Part shown: positions 1 through 8,998 of the stretch, piece after piece | How the letters are laid out: the number at the start of each line of letters is the position of its first letter | How positions within the stretch are numbered: position 1 is the first letter of the stretch | NCBI GenBank assembly: GCA_004322005.1 | Contig: SCRF01000111.1 | Location: forward strand, 1 to 46,524 | Length of the DNA stretch: 46,524 bases | Source: Rhodanobacter sp. | GTDB taxonomy: Bacteria > Pseudomonadota > Gammaproteobacteria > Xanthomonadales > Rhodanobacteraceae | Direction: 5' to 3' | The notes under the pieces: generated by a model | Database searches by the model: none | What the model saw: the letters and a program-made list of their open reading frames with translations, nothing else | Told to the model about the DNA's origin: nothing | Made by a program: the position numbers and the translations under genes

Positions 1-62
1 TGCGCGATTGCTCTTTGCGGACATTTCGGAAAAAAGCATTCGCGCACAGGGTGCGCTCCTAC
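1..62. repeat. GTAG-type REP pair, cut by the window edge
   Basis: Positions 36-62 are an inverted REP unit ending in GTGCGCTCCTAC, the complement of GTAGGAGCGCAC. Positions 1-15 look like the tail of a facing unit whose GTAG head lies outside the window. The same unit recurs at 26170 and 28047-28166. It sits just past the tsaD stop and may act as a transcript 3' end. Confidence 0.75.
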
Positions 63-71
63 GCGGGCGTG

Positions 72-1127
72 CTATGCCGCCGGCAGGCTTTGCAGATCCC
101 AGCGCGGATGGACCTGCACGGCCGCGTCCTGATGCTGGCCGCCGGCCAGCCGGATCGCGCCGGCCAGCGCGATCATCGCGCCGTTGTCGGTACAGAAATC
201 CAGCCGCGGGAAATACACCCGGAAACCGTCTTTCGCGGCGACCGACGCCAGTTCGCCGCGCAATCGCCGGTTGGCGCCGACGCCACCGGCGATCACCAGC
301 CGCGCCGTGCCGGTGGCCTCGAGCGCACGCCGGCACTTGATGATCAGCGTGTCGACGATCGCCTCCTCGAACGCGCGGGCGATGTCCGCCCGGGTCTGTT
401 CGCCGTGGTCGCTGGCCTGCCACGCCAGCAGCACCTGCGTCTTCAGGCCGGAGAAACTGAAATCCAGCCCCGGCCGGTCGGTCATCGGCCGCGAGAAGCG
501 GAACGCGCCGGCGCGCCCCTGTTCGGCCAGTTTCGCCAGCGCCGGTCCGCCCGGATACGGCAGACCCATCATCTTGGCGGTCTTGTCGAACGCCTCGCCG
601 GCCGCGTCGTCCAGCGTGTCGCCCAGGATCGTGTAGCGGCCGATCGCCGCGACCTCGACCAGCAGCGAATGCCCGCCGGACACCAGCAGCGCCACGAACG
701 GCGGCTGCGGCGGGTCGTCCTCCAGCAGCGGCGCCAGCAGATGCCCTTCCATGTGATGCACCCCGACCGCCGGCACGCCCAGCGCCCACGCCAGTGCGCG
801 CCCGGCGGCGGCGCCGACCAGCAGCGCGCCGACCAGGCCGGGGCCGGCGGTATACGCCACCCCGCCCAGGTCCTGCACGCGCAGCCCGGCCTCGGCCAGC
901 GCCTCGCGGATCAGCGGCAGCAGCTTGCGCACGTGGTCGCGGCTGGCCAGCTCCGGCACCACGCCACCGTAATCGGCATGCAGCTTGATCTGGCTGTACA
1001 AGGTGTGCGCCAGCAGCCCGCGCCCCGGCGCGGCCGGCTCCCAGCGCAACAGCGCCACGCCGGTCTCGTCGCAGGAGGTCTCGATACCCAGGATGGGCCC
1101 AGGCTTTGAAAATTCGGTGGTAGGCAC
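72..1127 (-). CDS. tsaD: tRNA N6-threonylcarbamoyladenosine transferase subunit TsaD
   Basis: TsaD transfers the threonylcarbamoyl group to A37 of ANN-decoding tRNAs, working with TsaB and TsaE on the carbamoyl-adenylate made by TsaC. The 351-residue product has the ASKHA-fold hallmarks in order: ETSCDETG near residues 16-23, the metal-binding HMEGH (H125 and H129), the GGHS phosphate loop (151-154), and CTDNGAM with D314 near the end. The length fits the family (about 340-350). The start is a GTG at 1127; no better in-frame start precedes the conserved ILGIETS block. It is divergent from rpsU, and the rpsU -35 box overlaps its first codons, so the two promoters probably interfere. The tsaD-rpsU divergent order is common in gammaproteobacteria. 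Confidence 0.96.
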   Translation of the reverse strand: MPTTEFSKPGPILGIETSCDETGVALLRWEPAAPGRGLLAHTLYSQIKLHADYGGVVPELASRDHVRKLLPLIREALAEAGLRVQDLGGVAYTAGPGLVGALLVGAAAGRALAWALGVPAVGVHHMEGHLLAPLLEDDPPQPPFVALLVSGGHSLLVEVAAIGRYTILGDTLDDAAGEAFDKTAKMMGLPYPGGPALAKLAEQGRAGAFRFSRPMTDRPGLDFSFSGLKTQVLLAWQASDHGEQTRADIARAFEEAIVDTLIIKCRRALEATGTARLVIAGGVGANRRLRGELASVAAKDGFRVYFPRLDFCTDNGAMIALAGAIRLAGGQHQDAAVQVHPRWDLQSLPAA

Positions 1128-1135
1128 GCTATACT
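1106..1135 (+). promoter_or_regulatory. sigma-70 promoter of rpsU
   Basis: TTGAAA (1106-1111) and TATACT (1130-1135) are separated by 18 bases, a near-consensus housekeeping promoter. Transcription would start near 1142, about 54 bases before the rpsU start. The -35 box overlaps the beginning of tsaD on the other strand. Confidence 0.7.
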
Positions 1136-1195
1136 TCGCTGCTCGACATATTCAACAGTCCCGTTTCCGCGGGAAGATTACCACTCGGAGTTTCC

Positions 1196-1411
1196 ATGCC
1201 CAACGTAAAAGTTCGCGAGAACGAGCCGTTCGAGATTGCTCTGCGTCGTTTCAAGCGTACCTGCGAAAAGGCCGGCGTACTCGCTGAAACGCGCAAGCGC
1301 GAGTTCTACGAAAAGCCGACCCAGGAGCGCAAGCGCAAGCGCGCCGCCGCGGTGAAGCGTCACCTGCGCCGTCTGTCGCGCGACGTGTCGCGCAAAGTGC
1401 GGATGTACTGA
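1196..1411 (+). CDS. rpsU: 30S ribosomal protein S21
   Basis: This 71-residue basic protein starts [20 protein letters not shown] and ends KVRMY, a near-complete match to bacterial S21, which binds the 16S 3' domain near the anti-Shine-Dalgarno region and helps initiation. The ribosome binding site GGAG (1187-1190) is five bases before the ATG. It heads the macromolecular synthesis region (rpsU, yqeY, dnaG). The stop region is locally duplicated: a 12-base stretch ending in the stop context (1402-1413) recurs at 1418-1429. A stem-loop terminator follows at 1512, so rpsU can be expressed separately from the downstream genes. Confidence 0.98.
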   Translation: MPNVKVRENEPFEIALRRFKRTCEKAGVLAETRKREFYEKPTQERKRKRAAAVKRHLRRLSRDVSRKVRMY

Positions 1412-1511
1412 GTACCGATGTACTGAGTTTCCCGCGGCGTCTCGGCGCCGTACCGGAAACGCGGCAGGCGCGGACTCACGCCGCCACCGCCCAGGCACTC
1501 GGGTTTGCACA

Positions 1512-1551
1512 GGCCGGTGTTGTCCGCAAGGCAACGCCGGCCTTGTCGTTT
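1512..1551 (+). terminator. rho-independent terminator after rpsU
   Basis: Arms GGCCGGTGTTG (1512-1522) and CAACGCCGGCC (1532-1542) pair over 11 bases with one G-U, followed by TTGTCGTTT. The T-tract is interrupted, so termination may be partial and allow read-through into yqeY. Confidence 0.65.
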
Positions 1552-1620
1552 CCGTAGAATGGATTTCCGCGTTCGCTATCCTGAACACGCCCACCTTGCG
1601 CTCTCAAGAGGTTCCCGCTC

Positions 1621-2067
1621 ATGACACTCAGGCAGCAGCTCACCGAAGACATGAAAAATGCCATGCGTGGCGGCGACAAGGACCGGCTGGGGGTGATCCG
1701 GCTGATGCTGGCGGCGATCAAGCAACGCGAAGTGGACGAGCGGATCGAACTGGACGACGCGCAGGTCCTGGCCACGCTGGAAAAAATGCTCAAGCAGCGG
1801 CGCGACTCGGTGAGCCAGTTCGATGCCGCCCACCGCGAGGATCTGTCCGCGATCGAGCGCGCCGAGATGGCGGTGATCGAAACCTACCTGCCGAGCAAGC
1901 TGAACGAGGCGGAGATCGATGCGCTGATCGACGCCGCCATCGGCGACACCGGCGCCAGCTCGGCGCGCGACATGGGCAAGGTGGTTGCCGCGGTGAAAGC
2001 CAAGGCCGCCGGCCGCGCCGACATGGCCGTGGTGTCGGGCAAGATCAAGGCACGCCTGGCCGGCTGA
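1621..2067 (+). CDS. yqeY: GatB/YqeY domain protein
   Basis: The 148-residue product is a stand-alone YqeY domain, related to the tRNA-binding tail of GatB in the Asp/Glu-tRNA amidotransferase. Its typical features are the N-terminal helical segment ([20 protein letters not shown]), the central [14 protein letters not shown] and the C-terminal [18 protein letters not shown]. No enzymatic activity is established for the free domain; a role in tRNA handling is inferred from the GatB homology. A purine-rich AAGAGG (1606-1611) precedes the ATG. Its place between rpsU and dnaG is conserved in many proteobacteria, which suggests co-expression with translation and replication genes. Confidence 0.93.
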   Translation: MTLRQQLTEDMKNAMRGGDKDRLGVIRLMLAAIKQREVDERIELDDAQVLATLEKMLKQRRDSVSQFDAAHREDLSAIERAEMAVIETYLPSKLNEAEIDALIDAAIGDTGASSARDMGKVVAAVKAKAAGRADMAVVSGKIKARLAG

Positions 2068-2216
2068 CGCCTCGCGGTGCTGCGACTCCCCGGCGGCACT
2101 GGGCCACCGGCCGGCAAGCCCTCAATGCATCGGGTTCACGTCGGCCCCGCTACAACAACGGCTCAAGGTTCGCCCGTATCCACCGCACGGGCCGTTCATC
2201 GCCGCCGGAGAAGCAC

Positions 2217-2387
2217 ATGCTGAAGTGGGCCATTGTCTTTGCGATCGTCTCGATCATTTCCGGCTGGCTCGGCTTCGGCGGGGTTGCCGGCGCCTCGGCC
2301 ACGATATCCAAGGTGCTGTTCGTCTGCTTCCTGATCCTGTTCGCGCTGGCCGTGCTGGTGGTGATCGGCGTATTCCACATTCTCTAG
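2217..2387 (+). CDS. DUF1328 small membrane protein
   Basis: A 56-residue hydrophobic peptide, [20 protein letters not shown] at the start, with two membrane segments (about 3-24 and 33-54) separated by a short Gly/Ala/Ser turn. It matches the DUF1328 (YtjA-type) family of 50-60 residues, often stress-induced and of unknown function. The ATG at 2217 is set by GGAG at 2207-2210, six bases upstream. Its codons sit at the end of a longer open frame, but the upstream part of that frame has no protein-like composition and overlaps yqeY. Confidence 0.88.
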   Translation: MLKWAIVFAIVSIISGWLGFGGVAGASATISKVLFVCFLILFALAVLVVIGVFHIL

Positions 2388-2429
2388 CAAAGTCAGTCCG
2401 GCGCATGCGTCAGCTAGACTAGTGCGCCT

Positions 2430-4223
2430 ATGCGCGGCCTGATTCCCGACAGCTTCATCGATGAACTGCTTGCCCGCGTCGATATCGTCGACGTGATCGA
2501 GCGGCGCGTGCCGCTGAAGAAGGCCGGACGCGAGTGGACCGCCTGCTGCCCGTTCCACAACGAGCGTACGCCGTCGTTCTACGTGAGCCCGGCCAAGCAG
2601 TTCTTCCACTGCTTCGGCTGCGGGGTCAGCGGCAGCGCGATCAAGTTCCTGATGGATTTCGACCGCCTGGAATTTCCCGATGCGGTCGAGGAACTGGCGC
2701 AGACGGTGGGCCTGAAGGTGCCCCGTGAAGGCGGTCGTGAAGCGGCGCCGCGCGAGGACAGGACCGACCTGTACACGCTGCTGGACGACACCGCCCGCTG
2801 GTACCAGAACGAGCTGCCGCGCAGCGCGGAAGCCCAGGCCTACTGCCGGCAGCGCGGGCTGGACGCCGAGACGATCCAGCGCTTTCGCCTGGGCTGGGCG
2901 CCGGCCGGCTACGACGGCGTGATCAAGTCGCTGGGCAACAGCGAGCGGCGCGTGGAACTGCTCACCGAGGCCGGCATGGTGGCCAGCAGCGAGCAGGGCC
3001 GCAAGTACGACCGCTTCCGCGAGCGGCTGATGTTCCCGATCCTCGATCGGCGCGGCCGGGTGATCGCTTTCGGAGGGAGAATTATCTCCAGCGCGCCTCC
3101 TGCGCGCGAAGATCAAGAAGCGGGCATCCCTGCCCGCACTTCTCAACAAAGCTCATCCCCTAAATACCTGAATTCCCCCGAGACTCCGCTGTTCCACAAG
3201 GGCCGCGAGCTGTTCGCGCTGTGGCAGGTCAAGCAGGCCAACCAGAACCTGGCGCGGATCGTGGTGGTCGAGGGCTACATGGACGTGATCGCGCTGCACC
3301 AGGCCGGGCTGCCGATCGCGGTGGCCACGCTGGGCACCGCGACCACGCCGGAGCACACCGAGGTGCTGTTCCGTGCCGCGCCGGACGTGGTGTTCTGCTT
3401 CGATGGCGACCGCGCCGGCCGTGCGGCGGCATGGAAGGCGCTGGAATCGGCGCTGCCGCGGCTGCGCGACGGCAGGCAGGCGTATTTCCTGTTCCTGCCC
3501 GACGGCGAGGATCCGGACTCGCTGGTGCGCAAGGAAGGTCGCGAAGGCTTCGAGCGACGCATCAAGGAAGCGATGCCGCTGTCGGACTACTTTTTCGGCG
3601 AGCTGTCGCACGACGTGGACATGGGCAGCCTGGACGGCCGCGCGCGCCTCGCCGAACGCGCCCGCCCGCTGCTCGCGAAGCTGCCCGACGGCGCATTCCG
3701 CGACCTGATGGCGCAGGAGCTGGAGAAGCGCAGCGGTGCCCGTGCGATGTTCCAGGCGGAGCCCTCGGCACGCCGTGCGGTGCAGCGCCCGGTAGCCGTG
3801 CAACGATCGCTGGTACGCAGCGCGATCGCCCTGCTGCTGGCGCAGCCGGAGCTGGCCGATCAGGTGGAAAAGCCTTACCGCTTCCTGCGCCTGGACAAAC
3901 CCGGCGTGGCGTTGCTGGCCGAACTGCTGGACATCGCGCGGTCGCGGCCGGGGATCAATCCCGCCATGCTGATCGAGCACTTCGCCGAGCGGCCGGAATA
4001 CCCCTCGCTGCACAAACTTATGGCGACGACGGCGGTGGGCGAACCGGAAAACCAGCGCACCGAGTTCTTCGATGCCTTGGCGCGAATGGACGACCAGGCC
4101 ACCAGCCAGCGCCGCGATGCGTTGACCGCCAAGAGCCGCCAGGGTCCGCTGGACGACGCCGAAAAAACCGAGCTGCGCGAACTGCTGGCCGCGCGTGCGC
4201 GACCACCGGTCGCTTCGGCCTGA
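2430..4223 (+). CDS. dnaG: DNA primase
   Basis: DnaG makes RNA primers for replication, acting with DnaB helicase. The 597-residue protein shows the N-terminal zinc finger (CCPFHNERTPSF followed by FHCFGCG, about 39-65), the RNA-polymerase core, the TOPRIM signature VVVEGYMDVIALHQAG with a later CFDGDRAGRAA, and a C-terminal DnaB-binding domain. Against the E. coli sequence as remembered, alignment runs through the core except for residues 218-243: the usual 6-residue loop between AFGGR and PKYLNSPET is about 26 residues and is encoded by a double-hairpin repeat (see that entry). Reading frame is kept on both sides and all motifs are intact, so the enzyme is likely functional. rpoD, the common next gene, does not follow here. 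Confidence 0.97.
   Translation: MRGLIPDSFIDELLARVDIVDVIERRVPLKKAGREWTACCPFHNERTPSFYVSPAKQFFHCFGCGVSGSAIKFLMDFDRLEFPDAVEELAQTVGLKVPREGGREAAPREDRTDLYTLLDDTARWYQNELPRSAEAQAYCRQRGLDAETIQRFRLGWAPAGYDGVIKSLGNSERRVELLTEAGMVASSEQGRKYDRFRERLMFPILDRRGRVIAFGGRIISSAPPAREDQEAGIPARTSQQSSSPKYLNSPETPLFHKGRELFALWQVKQANQNLARIVVVEGYMDVIALHQAGLPIAVATLGTATTPEHTEVLFRAAPDVVFCFDGDRAGRAAAWKALESALPRLRDGRQAYFLFLPDGEDPDSLVRKEGREGFERRIKEAMPLSDYFFGELSHDVDMGSLDGRARLAERARPLLAKLPDGAFRDLMAQELEKRSGARAMFQAEPSARRAVQRPVAVQRSLVRSAIALLLAQPELADQVEKPYRFLRLDKPGVALLAELLDIARSRPGINPAMLIEHFAERPEYPSLHKLMATTAVGEPENQRTEFFDALARMDDQATSQRRDALTAKSRQGPLDDAEKTELRELLAARARPPVASA
3081..3158 (+). repeat. double-hairpin repeat inserted in frame in dnaG
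   Basis: Two adjacent palindromes occur inside the coding sequence: GCGCGC-CTCCT-GCGCGC (3091-3107) and GCGGGCA-TCCC-TGCCCGC (3120-3137). They are joined by an A-rich linker and followed by CTTCTCAACAAAGCTCATCC. The stretch encodes residues 218-243 of DnaG, rich in Ser, Gln and Ala, with codons (ATT, TCA, CAA, AAA) unlike the GC-rich surroundings. It resembles an intergenic REP-like element captured by a gene. Confidence 0.75.
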
Positions 4224-4353
4224 AGATGATGGCCTGCCGCATGCCACTGCCCGACCTGCGTCATCCTGTCCCGCCGGTCGTCAAGCGCGATCCGGCCGTG
4301 GGCTCATCCCCCGCTGCGACGGTGCGGGCTTCGCACGATGCGCAAGGATACCG

Positions 4354-4980
4354 ATGGATCTGCTGCAGCAACTGATCACGATCTTTGCCGAGAACGGTTA
4401 CCTCGCGGTATTCATCGCACTGATGATCTGCGGTGCGGGCCTGCCGTTGCCGGAGGACATCACCCTGGTGGCCGGCGGCGTCATCGCCGGGCTCGGCTAC
4501 GCGAACGTGCATACGATGTTCGCGCTGTCGATGTTCGGCGTACTGCTGGGCGATGCCGGTATCTTCCTGCTCGGCCACCATTACGGTGCGCGCATGCTCA
4601 AATGGCGGCTGGTGGCGCACGTGCTGACGCCAGCGCGCTACGCCAGCGTGCAACACAAGTTCGACCGCTACGGCAACCGCATGCTGTTTTTCGCACGCTT
4701 CCTGCCCGGCATGCGCACCACGATTTACGTCACCGCCGGCACCACGCACCGGGTGTCGTTCCTGCGCTTTCTGCTGATCGACACGCTCGCCGCGCTGATC
4801 AGCGTTCCGATCTGGGTCTACCTGGGGTATTTCGGCGCCGACAACCACGCTTGGCTGATCAAGTGGCTGCATCGCGGGCAAGTCAGTTTGTGGCTCGTCG
4901 TCGGCATCCTCGTGCTGACGCTCCTGGTACTGTGGTGGCGGCATCACCGCCGCATGCATGTCGCGGCAGGCGACGACTGA
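4354..4980 (+). CDS. DedA family membrane protein (VTT domain)
   Basis: The 208-residue protein belongs to the DedA/SNARE-associated family, whose members act as lipid (for example undecaprenyl phosphate or phosphatidylethanolamine) flippases and affect membrane potential and drug resistance. Diagnostic segments are GLPLPEDITLVAGG (about 29-42), with the family's acidic residue, and FFARFLPGMRTTIYVTAG with the conserved F-x-R-x-x-P-x-x-R. Four to five membrane helices are visible, and the tail is a basic WWRHHRRMH. AAGGA (4344-4348) precedes the ATG at 4354; earlier in-frame starts lack a binding site and would add non-membrane sequence. The next gene starts 24 bases after it, so they may be co-transcribed. 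Confidence 0.9.
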   Translation: MDLLQQLITIFAENGYLAVFIALMICGAGLPLPEDITLVAGGVIAGLGYANVHTMFALSMFGVLLGDAGIFLLGHHYGARMLKWRLVAHVLTPARYASVQHKFDRYGNRMLFFARFLPGMRTTIYVTAGTTHRVSFLRFLLIDTLAALISVPIWVYLGYFGADNHAWLIKWLHRGQVSLWLVVGILVLTLLVLWWRHHRRMHVAAGDD

Positions 4981-5004
4981 ACCGTTTCACGCGAACCCGC
5001 CTCC

Positions 5005-6012
5005 ATGCCCTTGCTGCGCCGCTTGCGCCCGGACAATTTCACCCTCGCCCTGCTAGCCACCGTGCTGCTGGCCTCGCTGCTGCCTTGCCGCGGCGAGGCG
5101 GCGCGCATCTTCGGCTGGGCGACCAACGCGGCGATCGCACTGCTGTTTTTCCTGCACGGCGCCAAGCTGCCGCGCACCGCCATCGTGCAGGGCATGGCGC
5201 ACTGGCGGCTGCATCTGACCGTGTTCGCCAGCACCTTCGTGCTGTTTCCGCTGTTCGGGCTGGCACTGCAACCGCTGGGCCATGCGTTGCTGACGCCGCA
5301 GCTGGATCTGGGCGTGCTGTTCGTCTGCATGCTTCCCTCGACCGTGCAGTCGTCGATCGCGTTCACCTCGATCGCCGGCGGCAATGTGCCGGCGGCGGTG
5401 GTCAGCGCCTCGATGTCGAACCTGTTCGGCATCGTGCTGACGCCGCTGCTGGTGGGCCTGCTGCTGGCCAGCCATGGCCAGGGCAGCGCGTCGTGGCATG
5501 CAGTGCTGGGAATCGTGCTGCAGTTGTTGCTGCCATTCGCGCTGGGCCATCTCGCGCGGCGCTGGATCGGCGCCTTCGTCGATGGCCACCGGCCGCTGCT
5601 CGGCTTTGTCGATCAGGGCACGATCCTGCTGGTGGTGTACACCGCGTTCGGCGCGGCCGTGGTCGAGGGGCTGTGGCGCCACACGCCGCCGCTGGCGCTG
5701 CTGGCCACCCTGGCGATCGACGGCCTGCTGCTGGCCGCGGTGATGCTGACCCTGCACTGGAGTTCGCGGCGACTGGGTTTCGCACGCGAGGATCGCATCA
5801 CGATCTTTTTCTGCGGCTCCAAGAAAAGCCTGGCCAGCGGCATCCCGATGGCGAAGATCCTGTTCGCCGGCCAGCTCGGCGGCCTCGGCGCGCTGGTACT
5901 GCCGCTGATGATCTTTCACCAGTTGCAGCTGATGGTGTGCGCGGTGGTGGCGCGGCACCATGCGGCGCACGGTCGGCGCATCGTCGCAGAGGATCGCCGC
6001 GAGGCCGATTGA
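5005..6012 (+). CDS. bile acid:sodium symporter family transporter (YfeH/SBF-like)
   Basis: The 335-residue integral membrane protein has nine to ten hydrophobic helices with the characteristic BASS core CMLPSTVQSSIAFTSIAGGN, followed by AAVVSASMSNLFGIVLTPLL. This matches the SBF-like branch (YfeH type) that runs about 330 residues. Members are presumed Na+-coupled carriers of organic anions; the substrate of this branch is not known and cannot be read from the sequence. It follows the DedA gene by 24 bases on the same strand and ends just before a REP cluster that probably closes the transcript. The start is the first ATG; the N terminus (MPLLRRLRPDNF) is short and basic, as expected for cytoplasmic anchoring. 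Confidence 0.88.
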   Translation: MPLLRRLRPDNFTLALLATVLLASLLPCRGEAARIFGWATNAAIALLFFLHGAKLPRTAIVQGMAHWRLHLTVFASTFVLFPLFGLALQPLGHALLTPQLDLGVLFVCMLPSTVQSSIAFTSIAGGNVPAAVVSASMSNLFGIVLTPLLVGLLLASHGQGSASWHAVLGIVLQLLLPFALGHLARRWIGAFVDGHRPLLGFVDQGTILLVVYTAFGAAVVEGLWRHTPPLALLATLAIDGLLLAAVMLTLHWSSRRLGFAREDRITIFFCGSKKSLASGIPMAKILFAGQLGGLGALVLPLMIFHQLQLMVCAVVARHHAAHGRRIVAEDRREAD

Positions 6013-6030
6013 TACCGCCGCCGGATCTTC

Positions 6031-6172
6031 GCAGGAGCGCACCTTGTGCGCGGTGCCTTTGTGGGAGATTCCGTAGGAGCCCGCTTGCGGGCGATGCCTT
6101 GCTTTCGGGACTCGCAAGAGCATCGCCCGCAAGCGGGCTCCTACACATTCGCGCACTTCGGTGCGCTTCTAC
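6031..6172. repeat. BIME of several GTAG-type REP units
   Basis: GTAGGAGCCCGCTTGCGGGC begins at 6073 and continues to 6097; its exact inverted copy spans 6120-6144, giving 25-bp perfect arms around a 22-base loop. Flanking partial units with a GCGCAC core lie at 6031-6051 and 6151-6172. The block separates two convergent genes and ends next to the mgtA stop. Confidence 0.85.
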
Positions 6173-6174
6173 GG

Positions 6175-8829
6175 CTACAGCCAGCGCCCGTGGTAGCGCC
6201 GCATGTAGATCAGCTTCATCAGCTGGGTCAGCACGCAGTAACTGGTCAGGGTCAGCGCCAGCCACGCGAAATACATCGGCGGCAGCGGCATCATGCCGAT
6301 CTTCGCACCCAGTGCGCTGAACGGGATCTGCATGCCGACAAGGATCACGGCGATGGTCAGCGCCAGCACCGGTGCCGCCGCCACGCTCTGCAGGAACGGG
6401 ATCCGGCGGGTACGGATCATGTGCACGATCAGGGTCTGCGACAGCAGGCCCTCGATGAACCAGCCGGACTGGAACAGTGCCTGATGCGCCTTCGAGTCGG
6501 CCCCGAAGTAGTGCCACATCAGCCAGAACGTGGTGATGTCGAAGATCGAGCTGACCGGACCGATCCACACCATGAAGTGCCCGATGTCGCCGGCATCCCA
6601 CTTGCGCGGCTTGCGCACGTATTCGTCGTCCATGCGGTCGAACGGGATCGACAGTTGCGAGATGTCGTACAGCAGGTTCTGCACCAAGATCTGCAGCGGC
6701 AGCATCGGCAGGAACGGCAGGAACGCGCTGGCCACCAGCACGCTGAACACGTTGCCGAAGTTCGAGCTGGCGGTCATCTTGATGTACTTCATGATGTTGC
6801 CGAAGGTGATCCGGCCCTCGATCACGCCCTCCTCCAGCACCATCAGGTTCTTTTCCAGCAGGATGATGTCGGCCGACTCCTTGGCGATGTCGGTGGCGGT
6901 ATCCACCGAGATGCCGACATCGGCGTCGTGCAGTGCCGGTGCGTCGTTGATGCCGTCGCCGAGAAAGCCCACCGTGTGCCCCTGCCGCTGCAGCGAGCGC
7001 ACCACGCGCGCCTTCTGCAGCGGCGACATCTTGGCGAAGATCGTGACCCGTGCCACCAGCGTATCGAGTGCGGCATCGTCGAGCGACTCGATGTCCCTGC
7101 CCTGCACCGAATGGGTCACGTCCAGCCCGACCTCGCGGCAGATCTTGCGGGTCACCGCCTCGTTGTCGCCGGTGATCACCTTCACCGCGATCCCGTGCTG
7201 GTTCAGCGCCTGGATTGCGGTGGCCGCCGAGTCCTTCGGCGGGTCGAGAAACGCCAGGCAGCCGACCGCGATCAGCCCGTCTTCGTCGGCCACGCTGTAC
7301 GGGCGCTCATGCGCCGGCTCGCGCCGCATCGCGACCACCAGCACGCGCAGGCCGTCCTCGTTGAGCCGATGGGTCATCGCCTTGATTTCCCGGCGCCGCT
7401 CATCGGTCATCGGCGTGGTGACATCGCCGGTGCGGGCAAACGCGCAGATCGACAGCATCTCCTCGACCGCGCCCTTGCAGATCAGCAGGTGCCCGCCTTC
7501 GCCATCGGCGACCACCACCGACATGCGCCGGCGCTGGAAATCGAACGGGATCTCGTCGACCACCCGATAGCGCACCGCCGCCGATTCCAGGTCCTTGTGC
7601 GCCAGCACCGCCTTGTCCATCAGGTTCTTCAGGCCAGTCTGGAAACGGCTGTTGAGATAACCGTATTCCAGCGCCTCGTCGGACTCATCGCCATCCAGGT
7701 CGAGATGGCGTTCCAGCACGATCTTGTCCAGCGTCAGGGTGCCGGTCTTGTCGGTGCACAGCACGTCCATCGCGCCGAAGTTCTGGATCGCGTTCAGCCG
7801 CTTCACCACCACCTTGCGCCGGGACATCGCCAGCGCCCCCTTGGCCAGGTTCGCGGTGACGATCAGCGGCAGCATTTCGGGAGTGAGGCCCACCGCCACC
7901 GACAGCGCGAACAGGAACGCCTCGGTCCAGTCGTGCTTGTTGAAGCCGTTGATCAGGAACACCACCGGCACCATCACCGCCATGAAACGGATCAGCAGCC
8001 AGCTGACGCTGCGGATGCCGCGGTCGAAACTGGTCTGCACGCGCTGCCCGCTCATGCTGTGTGCCAGCGACCCCAGATAGCTGCGCGCGCCGGTCGCCAC
8101 CACCACCGCGGTGGCGGTGCCGCTGACCACGTTGGTGCCCATGTAGCAGACGGTGGCAAGATCGAGCGGGTTGCCGCCATCCCGCCCCGCGTCACGGTCA
8201 GCGTGCGGGACGTTCACCGGCGCGGCCTTTTCCACCGGCAGCGATTCGCCGGTGAGGATCGCCTGGCTGATGAACAGGTCTTTCGCACTGAGCAGACGCA
8301 GGTCCGCCGGCACCATGTCGCCGGCCCCCAGGTGCACGATGTCGCCGGTCACCAGCTCGATCACCGGCACCTCGATCTGCTCGCTGTGCCCGTCCGACGC
8401 CTGCCGCACTACCGTGGCGGTATTGCGTACCATCGCCTTCAGTTTCTCGGCGGCACGCGAGGAGCGGTATTCCTGGCTGAAACTCAGCAGCACGCTGATC
8501 GTCACCATCACCGCAACGATGATCGGACCGGTCAGATCGCCGCCATCGGTAAACAGCTGCACGCCGGCCAGCACCAGCAGCACGATGATGAACGGGTTCT
8601 TGAACGCCTGCAGCAGCTGCATCGCCCAGTGCGGCGGCTTCTCGTGCGATACCTCGTTGAGGCCATCACGATGCAGTCGTTCGGCAATCTGTTCCTCGTC
8701 GAGACCGCTCGGCGTGGTCGCCAGCGCCGCCAGCAGTTCCGCATTGCGACGGAAGGCCTCCGCCGCCACGGCGACGCGCGGCGGTACCGGCGCAGCCTTG
8801 CCCGGCGCCTGGATCGATTGCTTGCTCAT
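6175..8829 (-). CDS. mgtA: magnesium-translocating P-type ATPase
   Basis: A P3B-type ATPase that imports Mg2+ down its gradient using ATP. The 884 residues carry the actuator loop TGES (193-196), the membrane motif GLTPEML (315-320), the phosphorylated aspartate D360 in CTDKTGTLT, and the hinge GDGINDAPAL (624 onward). Ten membrane helices are arranged as in MgtA/MgtB, with a long cytoplasmic N terminus. The length is normal for MgtA (about 900). It is a single gene with a 750-base upstream region containing a small ORF and hairpins, which hints at 5'-leader control as in enteric mgtA. The REP cluster lies directly after the stop. Confidence 0.95.
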   Translation of the reverse strand: MSKQSIQAPGKAAPVPPRVAVAAEAFRRNAELLAALATTPSGLDEEQIAERLHRDGLNEVSHEKPPHWAMQLLQAFKNPFIIVLLVLAGVQLFTDGGDLTGPIIVAVMVTISVLLSFSQEYRSSRAAEKLKAMVRNTATVVRQASDGHSEQIEVPVIELVTGDIVHLGAGDMVPADLRLLSAKDLFISQAILTGESLPVEKAAPVNVPHADRDAGRDGGNPLDLATVCYMGTNVVSGTATAVVVATGARSYLGSLAHSMSGQRVQTSFDRGIRSVSWLLIRFMAVMVPVVFLINGFNKHDWTEAFLFALSVAVGLTPEMLPLIVTANLAKGALAMSRRKVVVKRLNAIQNFGAMDVLCTDKTGTLTLDKIVLERHLDLDGDESDEALEYGYLNSRFQTGLKNLMDKAVLAHKDLESAAVRYRVVDEIPFDFQRRRMSVVVADGEGGHLLICKGAVEEMLSICAFARTGDVTTPMTDERRREIKAMTHRLNEDGLRVLVVAMRREPAHERPYSVADEDGLIAVGCLAFLDPPKDSAATAIQALNQHGIAVKVITGDNEAVTRKICREVGLDVTHSVQGRDIESLDDAALDTLVARVTIFAKMSPLQKARVVRSLQRQGHTVGFLGDGINDAPALHDADVGISVDTATDIAKESADIILLEKNLMVLEEGVIEGRITFGNIMKYIKMTASSNFGNVFSVLVASAFLPFLPMLPLQILVQNLLYDISQLSIPFDRMDDEYVRKPRKWDAGDIGHFMVWIGPVSSIFDITTFWLMWHYFGADSKAHQALFQSGWFIEGLLSQTLIVHMIRTRRIPFLQSVAAAPVLALTIAVILVGMQIPFSALGAKIGMMPLPPMYFAWLALTLTSYCVLTQLMKLIYMRRYHGRWL

Positions 8830-8998
8830 GAGTCGCTACCGTTGCTTCGATGAGGTCCATGCCAGTGCAGCGTGACGGCCGGCACGCCCCGGACTGTTAT
8901 GGCTTGCGGCCGTCCGGACGTCTTTTCGGCGCGGACGGCAAGGCGCACCCATCCCCGGCTGGCGCAGGCCAGGCCAGCCGGTGGGCGAAAACGCACAT

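Noticed and set aside
6046-8853. Very long plus-strand frame opposite mgtA
   Set aside because: Composition is His/Gln/Arg-rich, as expected of antisense to a GC-rich gene, and the minus strand encodes complete MgtA motifs.
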